This document shows positions 28,117 to 35,360 of a stretch of 35,360 nt of DNA, one piece after another; the stretch's first letter is position 1, and each line of letters begins with the position of its first letter. Both the position numbers and the translations under genes were made by a program. A model generated the notes under the pieces. That model saw only the letters and a list, made by a program, of their open reading frames with translations, ran no database searches and had not been told where the DNA came from. Origin of the DNA: a bacterium (GTDB taxonomy: Bacteria > AUK180); the NCBI GenBank assembly GCA_030622125.1, contig JAUXGM010000003.1, forward strand, positions 1-35,360. Direction: 5' to 3'.

Positions 28117-28564
28117 AAGGGTGTTTGACATTAAAGGAATTCTGGATAGATTACCGCATAGGTTTCCTTTTGTTATGGTTGATAGAATTACCGAATTAAC
28201 AGATGAAAAGATCATCGGTTACAAAAATGTTACCTTTAATGAATGGTTTCTTCAAGGACATTTTCCGGGTGCTCCTGTTGTCCCCGGTGTTTTGATCGTT
28301 GAAGGTATGGCTCAAACAGGCGGTATTATGATGATAGAAAATATGAAATTACCAAAAAATATACGGGTCTATTTTATGACAATTGATAAGGTAAGGTTCA
28401 GAAGACAGGTAATTCCCGGGGACAAACTTATTTATGAAGTAACCGCACTTTTAATGAGTGATGATCCTGAACGGCCGAAAGCAAAATTTCAAGGAAAAGC
28501 TTATGTGAATGGAAAATTAGCAGCAGAAGCGGTTATGAGTGCATTGGGGTACAAAAAAGAATGA
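28103..28564 (+). CDS. fabZ: 3-hydroxyacyl-[ACP] dehydratase FabZ
   Basis: 'LPHRFPFVMVDRI', 'FLQGHFPGAPVVPGVLIVEGMAQTGG'. Confidence 0.97.
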   Translation: MEENERVFDIKGILDRLPHRFPFVMVDRITELTDEKIIGYKNVTFNEWFLQGHFPGAPVVPGVLIVEGMAQTGGIMMIENMKLPKNIRVYFMTIDKVRFRRQVIPGDKLIYEVTALLMSDDPERPKAKFQGKAYVNGKLAAEAVMSALGYKKE

Positions 28565-29337
28565 GAAATATAGATAAAACAGCAATCATCTCAAGGAATG
28601 CAATAATAGAAGATGATGTTTTTATCGGTGCCTATTCTTATATTGGAGAAGGTGTTCACCTTAAAAAAGGGGTAAAAATCTATCATCATGCCAGCATATT
28701 TAAAGATACTGAAATTGGTGAAGATTCAATTGTCTATCCGTTCTCTTCACTTGGAACAGACCCACAGGATCTAAAATACAAAGGTGAAAAAACCTTTTTA
28801 AAGATCGGGAAAAATACGACAATAAGGGAATTTTGTGATTTCAATACCGCTTCCGGTGAAGGAACGGTTACCGAGATCGGTGATAATTGTTTTATTATGG
28901 CATACTGTCATGTTGCACACAACTGTAAGGTTGGAAATAATGTTGTTATGGCAAATCTAACACAATTAGCCGGGCATGTAACAATTGATGACAATGCAAT
29001 ATTAGGTGGGAATGTCGGCATTCACCAATTCTGTCGAATAGGCTCTTATGCAATGATAGGCGCTGCCTCAACAATAAGAAAGAATGTTGTTCCTTACGGA
29101 ATGATTATGTCGGATCCGACACGATTAAAATCATTTAATATAATCGGACTTAGAAGAAACGGCTTTGCCGATGAAGAGATCGATGAGATAAAGGAACTTT
29201 TTAAGATAATGTTCCATTCAAAATTAACAATTCCGAGTGCTATTAAGAAGATTGAAGAGACATTTCCGAACCCTGATAAGCGAGTAAAATATTTTATTGA
29301 TTTTATAAAGGGTTCACAAAGAGGAATTCTGGTATAA
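28561..29337 (+). CDS. lpxA: UDP-N-acetylglucosamine O-acyltransferase LpxA
   Basis: Hexapeptide helix, 'SSLGTDPQDLKYKGEKTFLKIG', 'IMAYCHVAHNCKVGNNVVMAN', 'NIIGLRRNGF'. Confidence 0.97.
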   Translation: MRNIDKTAIISRNAIIEDDVFIGAYSYIGEGVHLKKGVKIYHHASIFKDTEIGEDSIVYPFSSLGTDPQDLKYKGEKTFLKIGKNTTIREFCDFNTASGEGTVTEIGDNCFIMAYCHVAHNCKVGNNVVMANLTQLAGHVTIDDNAILGGNVGIHQFCRIGSYAMIGAASTIRKNVVPYGMIMSDPTRLKSFNIIGLRRNGFADEEIDEIKELFKIMFHSKLTIPSAIKKIEETFPNPDKRVKYFIDFIKGSQRGILV

Positions 29338-29407
29338 AAACAATATTAAATTCCGTTCTTTTTCTGTCACTTTTTACTCTTTACTTTTCTCTCTTTGCTT
29401 ATTTCTT

Positions 29408-29950
29408 ATCATTCAGAGCAATTGAAAATTGCGTAGGAATCTCATTCATTATTTGATATGCATATATGCGGATATGCGGATATACGCATACACGAAATTT
29501 ACATTGCGATTCAGACAGAAGAAAAACATTTCCAGTGGCATTCAGATGACCTTGCCGATTATTCAAATTCCGATTTATCGGAAAGAATATATCTTTATCT
29601 TTTATTTATTTCCTGTCATTCAGAGCCCCACACCATTATTGGTGCAGGGCGTAGGAATCCCAAATGAGATTATTACGGATTTTCTCAAAATCCTCATAAT
29701 GACAGTAAGATAGGAGTGTCATTGCGAGGGAATGAAATGACCGTCGCAATCTCATTTCCTTTATTGTCATTCAGAGCGAAGCGTGGAATCTATCTTTTCC
29801 TTATTATTTTTTACTTTTCACTTTTAGTTTTTAGTTTGTATGGAGTTTACCCCGAACTTGGTTCGGGGCAGGAATGACAAAGAAAGATGAAAGAAAATGC
29901 TGGATTCCACGTCCACAAGGGGCTCTGAATGACCCCGTATCAACGGGTAG
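29408..29950. repeat. Mosaic of GTCATTCAGAGC-type dispersed hairpin repeats
   Basis: Variants at 29410-29442, 29615-29661, 29718-29755, 29766-29794 (+) and 29903-29933 (-); plus TATGGAGTTTACCCCG module at 29839. Confidence 0.8.
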
Positions 29951-29980
29951 ACACACGATACGGCTTTCACTATTCACCAT

Positions 29981-30116
29981 TTACTTATTTCCTTATCAAC
30001 TTATTTCCTTATTGCCTTATCTATACTGTTTTCGGGTGGTCTATCGTTATCTAATGAAGAGTCCGGGACACACCTCAACTTTAAAAATCAGAAAGTTGAG
30101 GTAATGTCCCTCTTTT
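29981..30116 (+). repeat. Dispersed hairpin repeat R1, copy 3
   Basis: Hairpin 30065-30110 GGGACACACCTCAACTTT-AAAAATCAG-AAAGTTGAGGTAATGTCCC and left arm 'CTATACTGTTTTCGGGTGGTCTATCGTTATCTAATGAAGAGTCC'. Confidence 0.85.
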
Positions 30117-30872
30117 CAATAAAATTATTTCGGGTGGATTTAAAAGGCGGATAGGGAAGAGGGTGGTGCCGATGCCTGTTGTGTGGATCAGAACGGTACT
30201 ATTTTTCTTTGTTATACCGATTTTTGGGACCTTTCCGTGTCGGACATTGTTAAATAAAGAACCAATCAAAGGAAATCTGACCTGTCCGCCGTGAGTATGC
30301 CCGAAAAATAGATAATCCGGCTTATATTTTAAGATTTCATCATTTACCTCAGGAGAATGACACATTACAAATTTAATTGAATTATTCGGTATATCTTTGA
30401 ATGCCTCTTCAATATTTTCTCTATTTTTATGTGGATCATCTATTCCGATAAGATAAAAATTTTTGCCTAATTTTACATTACTATTTTGTAGGACTTTTAT
30501 CTTATGCCTTTGTAATATTTTCTTTATTTTTTCTTCTCTTTTACCGCTTTCTTTTGAACCGTAATCATTGTTCCCAAAAACAAAATAGGTCCTTTTATTG
30601 TCTAAATAACTTAAAAAATTATAGTCTAATATATTTTCAAATGTATCACCAATATTCAAAACTATCTTTGCCTTACTATCCCTTACGAACTTACCGACCT
30701 TTTCATATAATTTTATATCTTTTCTTATGTGAAGGTCTCCGATCAATATAATATTTTCGGGAATATTATCTACCGTTATTTCTCTTATTACAAGTTTATT
30801 CCGTTCAATAAAAACCCCATACAGAATCACTGAAATAATAAATATAAGCAATATTATGAGAATGGTTATCAA
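30081..30872 (-). CDS. Calcineurin-like metallophosphoesterase (YkuE/YaeI type)
   Basis: N-terminal TM helix; 'IILIGDLHIRKD', 'VLNIGDTFEN', 'FVFGNNDYG', 'MCHSPE', 'FFGHTHGGQVRFP'. Confidence 0.93.
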   Translation of the reverse strand: MITILIILLIFIISVILYGVFIERNKLVIREITVDNIPENIILIGDLHIRKDIKLYEKVGKFVRDSKAKIVLNIGDTFENILDYNFLSYLDNKRTYFVFGNNDYGSKESGKREEKIKKILQRHKIKVLQNSNVKLGKNFYLIGIDDPHKNRENIEEAFKDIPNNSIKFVMCHSPEVNDEILKYKPDYLFFGHTHGGQVRFPLIGSLFNNVRHGKVPKIGITKKNSTVLIHTTGIGTTLFPIRLLNPPEIILLKRGTLPQLSDF

Positions 30873-32251
30873 TGATCCTTCCTGATTATGTAGCTATCTT
30901 TTTTATCTTCAATAACAAATCCTTTTGTCTTTATTTCAACTCTCAATTTATCTGCTGATTCAAAGTTCTTCTCTTTCCTTAACTGCCATCTTTTTTCCGC
31001 AAGCTCTTTGATCTTTTTAGGTATTTCAGTTGATTCAAATGTAATTACATCAATTATTTCATTGAAGCTTTTAAAACTTGCAATAATTACTTCCAATGAA
31101 TTTTTTGATAGGTTATCAATCCCTTTGTTGTTCGCAAGATTTATTATTTCAAACATATAGGAAAGTGATTTTGTGATATCAATGTTGTTGTAAAGAAATT
31201 CAAAGAACTTCTCTTCATATTTTTTGACCTGACTTGTTATATCTATATCTCCGTCCTTTGCATCAAGTATTCTATTTACAAAATCATTGATATTATTTAC
31301 CGTGTTTTCCGCATTTTTTAATGATTTAAATGTAAAATTCAATTGGGTTTTAAAGTGTGCTGAAAGAAAAAGATACCTTATTGCATCAATGGAATATCCT
31401 TTTTCTTCAAGTGATCTCAGGGTATAGAAATTGCCGAGTGATTTTGACATTTTTCTTCCATCAACGAATAGATGCTCGGAATGAACCCAGTAATTTACCG
31501 TTTTATGCCCGCAAAATACCTCTGATTGAGCGATCTCATTTTCATGATGAGGAAAAATCAAATCAATACCTCCCGTATGAATATCAAAATGTTCTCCAAG
31601 ATATTTATAACTTATTGCGGAGCATTCAATATGCCAGCCTGGTCTTCCAATTCCTACCGATGTATCAAAAGAGGGTTCATTTTCCTTTACAGCTTTCCAT
31701 AGTGCAAAATCTCTCGGATTTTCCTTATCATAAGAATCAACATCAACACGGGCACCGGCTTTCAATTGTTCTTTATCAATTTTTGAAAGTTTACCATAGT
31801 CCTTAAATTTAGAAATATCATAATAGATGGAGCCATTTTTTTTATAAGCGATCCCTTTTTTAAGCAATGACTCAATTATTTTTACCATTGTCGGTATTTC
31901 TTCCGTTGCTCGCGGTGTTTTATCGGGGATTTTGCATTTCAATTTTTTCAGGTCTTCAAAAAATAGTTTTTCATATTTTCTTGAAAGCTCTCTAAATGGA
32001 ATATTAAGCTCAAATGATCTTTTGATAACCTTATCGTCTATATCGGTAATATTCATTACTTGATAAACCGTATAGCCGGCATTTTTTAATGTTCGCATTA
32101 ATATGTCAACAAAAACAAAATATCTAAGATTACCGATATGAGCATGATCATAAACCGTCGGTCCACAGGAGTATACCTTTAATAAATTGTCTTCCAATGG
32201 TATTAATTCTTCAATTTTTTCAGTTAAGGTATTGTAAATGCTAACCTTCAT
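30869..32251 (-). CDS. cysS: Cysteinyl-tRNA synthetase
   Basis: 'YSCGPTVYDHAHIGNLR', 'GRPGWHIECSAIS', 'FDIHTGGIDLIFPHHENEIAQSE', 'KMSKSLGNF'. Confidence 0.98.
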   Translation of the reverse strand: MKVSIYNTLTEKIEELIPLEDNLLKVYSCGPTVYDHAHIGNLRYFVFVDILMRTLKNAGYTVYQVMNITDIDDKVIKRSFELNIPFRELSRKYEKLFFEDLKKLKCKIPDKTPRATEEIPTMVKIIESLLKKGIAYKKNGSIYYDISKFKDYGKLSKIDKEQLKAGARVDVDSYDKENPRDFALWKAVKENEPSFDTSVGIGRPGWHIECSAISYKYLGEHFDIHTGGIDLIFPHHENEIAQSEVFCGHKTVNYWVHSEHLFVDGRKMSKSLGNFYTLRSLEEKGYSIDAIRYLFLSAHFKTQLNFTFKSLKNAENTVNNINDFVNRILDAKDGDIDITSQVKKYEEKFFEFLYNNIDITKSLSYMFEIINLANNKGIDNLSKNSLEVIIASFKSFNEIIDVITFESTEIPKKIKELAEKRWQLRKEKNFESADKLRVEIKTKGFVIEDKKDSYIIRKDH

Positions 32252-33176
32252 ATATCTTTAACTCCTTCTCAATCATTTCAGCAACCTTGATCGCTTTTAT
32301 TCCGTCATCTATGGAAACCTCAGGAATGATTCCCTTTTCAATTGAATTAAAGAAATCCTCCTGTTCAAATCTTATTGTATCCTTTTTTCTAAATCTACGA
32401 AAAACCGGTTTTAAATTGATCTTACCATTTTCAATACTACCGGTAACATTCTTGACCTTTAATCTCAAAAGATCAAGTGAAAAGTAGCCGTTCTTTTGAA
32501 ATATTCTGATCTTTCTTTCCTTTTTCAGGCTCATTCTTGAAACTGAAAGTATTGCATAACAGCCGTTCTCAAATTTCAACCGTGTAATAGCCATATCATC
32601 ATACCTTGACATAGCGGAAAATCCAACTGTCTCAACATCCTTTATCTCGCTTTTAACAAAGTAATTTATAATATCTATATCGTGGATCATAAGATCAAGT
32701 ATTGCACCGACATCCTTTATCCTGCCCGAGATAAAAAAAGGTGCAAGCCTTTCCGTTTGAATAAATTTGGGTTCCTTGATCTTATCTTTTACAAATTGAA
32801 TAACCGGATTAAACCTTTCAATATGTCCGACCTGTATAATAGAACCCGTTTTTTTTGCAATTTCCTTTAGCTCAAGAGCATCTTTTAATTTTTTTGTAAC
32901 CGGCTTTTCAACAAAAATATCCTTTCCATTTTCGGCGAAGAATTTTGCTATTTTAAAGTGTGTTTCAGTTGGGGTTACGATCATTACAGCGTCAACATCG
33001 TTAACAATATCTTCATAATTAGAAAATGTTTGGACTCCGAAATTCTTTTTTATGGTATTTCTTTGGTCGGCATTTACTTCGACAACACCGATCAGATCAA
33101 TATTCTTGCTCTGTGTTAGATATTTTAAATGGATCTTACCTAAATTTCCTGCACCTATCAAGGCAATCTTTTTCAT
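32241..33176 (-). CDS. Gfo/Idh/MocA family oxidoreductase
   Basis: 'IALIGAGNLGKIHLKYL' Rossmann motif, 'FVEKPVTKKLKDA', 'IIQVGHIERFNPV'. Confidence 0.93.
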   Translation of the reverse strand: MKKIALIGAGNLGKIHLKYLTQSKNIDLIGVVEVNADQRNTIKKNFGVQTFSNYEDIVNDVDAVMIVTPTETHFKIAKFFAENGKDIFVEKPVTKKLKDALELKEIAKKTGSIIQVGHIERFNPVIQFVKDKIKEPKFIQTERLAPFFISGRIKDVGAILDLMIHDIDIINYFVKSEIKDVETVGFSAMSRYDDMAITRLKFENGCYAILSVSRMSLKKERKIRIFQKNGYFSLDLLRLKVKNVTGSIENGKINLKPVFRRFRKKDTIRFEQEDFFNSIEKGIIPEVSIDDGIKAIKVAEMIEKELKIYEG

Positions 33177-33222
33177 TTTATGTTCTTCCTATATTATTCT
33201 TTAAATAAACCATAACATTATA

Positions 33223-35199
33223 CTATTTTTTTATTTTTTTTGAAAAAACCTTTCCAACCTTTTCAATAATATCCTTGTATTTTTCTTCAATGAATTTTCT
33301 TTTTATTTTCAAGGTTTGAGTCAATTCCTCACCTTTTTCAAATTTTTTATTTAATACGGTTAATTTTGTAATTTTTTCATACCGCTTAAATCCATGCTTC
33401 GGTGCAATTAAACTATTCATTTTTTCTTTTAAAAATTTAATAACGGCGGAATGAATAATAATTTCTTCACCATCTTTAACGATGTCTTCCACCTTTATTT
33501 TTAATTCATTTGCCAATTTACTTATTTGTTCGCTATTTAATGTAATTAACGCTTCAAGTGCTTTCTTATCCTGACCTAATACAACTGCATTATCAATATA
33601 AACAATATCCTTTATCTTTTCTTCAATGGGCTCAGGATCAACATTTTCGCCGCCCAGGAGGACAATAGTATCCTTTGCCCTTCCGACTATTATAATATCT
33701 CCGTTTTCGGTTCTAACCGCAAAATCACCTGTATCCAGCCAACCGTCTTTACTCAATATTTCTTCTGTTTTTTCAATATTTTTATAATATCCTTTCATTA
33801 CCTGAGGACCTTTGGCATATAAAACCCCTTTTTCTCCGATTGATGTTTCCTTTTTTTCCTTATTAAGAATCCTCACTTCCGTTTCTGCAAAAGGCACCCC
33901 GGTGGAACCTATGGTATTGCGTTCCAAAGTTCTTGACAGTATACCGGGAGATGCCTCCGTCATACCGTAAGCATTTACAAGTATTATTCCTATGGAATTA
34001 AAAAAATTATCCACATATCTCGGCAAAGACCCGGCGCCGGAAAAAGATGCTCTGAGATTTTCCCCCATTTTCGATTTTATAGGCTTAAAGATGATCTTTG
34101 AGAGCAAATGAAAAGGAAAAAACACAATATATCTGAAAAGGTGGGATAGCAATGTAATAAATTTTATAAAAATATTTCTCTTTTTAAAGGAAACATACAA
34201 ACCCTGCATGTATTTTAACGATAAGGTCCAATACAAGTTTGTTTTTAAAAACATAAAAAAAATATATCTCGCAAACAATGATTTTTTCTTTACAGCCTGG
34301 ATCACCTTTTCATAAACACTTTGCCATATTCGAGGAACGGAAGCTACAAGTGAAGGATTTTCTTCTTCCAGATCACGGGCAAAGTTCTTTATATTGCTGT
34401 AAACCTGTCCTACTCCGCTTGCCGAACAACAATATTCATAAGTTCTCTCATAAACATGCCATATTGGAAGAATACTGACGGCAATTTCCTTACCGGGATT
34501 TTTTACATTCAATAATGGTGTAATTGCCCTGACATTATGTAAAAAATTGCTTTGAGTTAAAATTACACCTTTGGGATTTCCTGTGGTGCCGGATGTATAA
34601 ACAATAGAAACAACATTATCGGATCTAATCTTTTTCATTCGATCTTTGTAAAATACGGGGTTTTTTTCTAAAATCATATTACCGATATCAAGCAAATCGC
34701 CATAAAAAACGATTTTTTCCAATAATCCGGGAAACTTCTCTTTATTATATTTGATTTTTTCATCTCCATCTATGAGAAAGATCTTATCAATATCATTAAA
34801 AAGTTCGGTATCCGAATAATGCAATATTTCGGTTAAAAGCCCGGCATTCTCAAGAATCATAAAATTCGAATCCGAATGTTTGTAGATAAAAATTAATTCA
34901 ACGGGAGATGTATCTGTTCCCCGAGGCACACTTATTACATTTAATCCCATTAACGCATAATCAAAGACAGGCCATTCGTATCTGTTATCACAAAAAATGG
35001 ATACTGTTTTCCCCGATTCAACACCGAAAGAAGTTAAACCCGCAGAAATTGCCCCTATATCATGGTAAAATTGAGAATAGGTTTTTGCAATTTTGGTGCC
35101 TTTTACCCTGAATTTATGAGAAATTTCATTGGGATACATTGCACTGTTCTGTTTTGGTATCTCACAAAGATTACTAAATATGTATTTTTTCTTTTTCAT
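33223..35199 (-). CDS. Long-chain acyl-CoA synthetase (AMP-forming)
   Basis: 'VSIVYTSGTTGNPKGVILTQ', 'NAYGMTEASPGILS', 'DGWLDTGDFAVRTENGDIIIVGRAKDTIVLLGGENVDPEPIE'. Confidence 0.95.
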   Translation of the reverse strand: MKKKKYIFSNLCEIPKQNSAMYPNEISHKFRVKGTKIAKTYSQFYHDIGAISAGLTSFGVESGKTVSIFCDNRYEWPVFDYALMGLNVISVPRGTDTSPVELIFIYKHSDSNFMILENAGLLTEILHYSDTELFNDIDKIFLIDGDEKIKYNKEKFPGLLEKIVFYGDLLDIGNMILEKNPVFYKDRMKKIRSDNVVSIVYTSGTTGNPKGVILTQSNFLHNVRAITPLLNVKNPGKEIAVSILPIWHVYERTYEYCCSASGVGQVYSNIKNFARDLEEENPSLVASVPRIWQSVYEKVIQAVKKKSLFARYIFFMFLKTNLYWTLSLKYMQGLYVSFKKRNIFIKFITLLSHLFRYIVFFPFHLLSKIIFKPIKSKMGENLRASFSGAGSLPRYVDNFFNSIGIILVNAYGMTEASPGILSRTLERNTIGSTGVPFAETEVRILNKEKKETSIGEKGVLYAKGPQVMKGYYKNIEKTEEILSKDGWLDTGDFAVRTENGDIIIVGRAKDTIVLLGGENVDPEPIEEKIKDIVYIDNAVVLGQDKKALEALITLNSEQISKLANELKIKVEDIVKDGEEIIIHSAVIKFLKEKMNSLIAPKHGFKRYEKITKLTVLNKKFEKGEELTQTLKIKRKFIEEKYKDIIEKVGKVFSKKIKK

Positions 35200-35298
35200 A
35201 ATACTCCTAATATTTTCAGTTAATATCGTCTAAAATATACCATATTTTTCGAAAAAAATCAAATAAAAGAGTCTAGTTTTTTGCGAAATAAGATTTTC

Positions 35299-35333
35299 TT
35301 AACCACGGATTTAACGGATTATACGGATTCCAA
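35299..35333 (-). repeat. 'AATCCGTATAATCCGTTAAATCCGTGGTTAA' dispersed repeat (inverted copy of 10409-10443 family)
   Basis: Direct comparison of both sites. Confidence 0.75.
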
Positions 35334-35360
35334 AGTCTTTTAAATTTTCAGTTTAAGTGA

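Noticed and set aside
29455-29495. ATGCATATATGCGGATATGCGGATATACGCAT as an operator or origin element
   Set aside because: Looks like low-complexity alternating sequence within a repeat-rich spacer; no independent support
29429-30104. Plus-strand ORFs of 94, 69 and 76 aa in the lpxA-downstream spacer
   Set aside because: Composed of dispersed repeat modules; no conserved protein features
31357-31806. 149-aa plus-strand ORF inside cysS
   Set aside because: Antisense to conserved CysS catalytic region

Overview
This 35.4 kb window comes from an AT-rich, LPS-making (Gram-negative-type) bacterium and is densely coding. From left to right it contains: (i) a translationally coupled locus of a DUF5989-like mini membrane protein, a second mini membrane protein, a NodU/CmcH carbamoyltransferase and a 2130-aa secreted TPR protein that appears to carry two degenerate CHAT domains; (ii) a KamA-family radical SAM gene bracketed by inverted copies of a ~180-bp hairpin-bearing repeat; (iii) recJ, a TPR lipoprotein/secreted protein, lemA and htpX; (iv) an internally shortened AlbA/Schlafen-type regulator with a 22-bp tandem repeat read in all three frames; (v) an HD hydrolase and an MntA-HepT (MNT-HEPN) toxin-antitoxin pair flanked by a 50-bp exact direct repeat derived from a TPR-gene 3' end; (vi) a V4R-like sensor, an Eis-like GNAT, surE-pcm, galT, glgA and the envelope operon bamA-skp-lpxD-fabZ-lpxA; (vii) on the minus strand, an acyl-CoA synthetase, a Gfo/Idh/MocA oxidoreductase, cysS and a metallophosphoesterase. 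Intergenic spacers are mosaics of short dispersed hairpin repeats. No tRNA, rRNA, CRISPR array or transposase gene was recognised. All family calls are by eye from motifs; no search was run.
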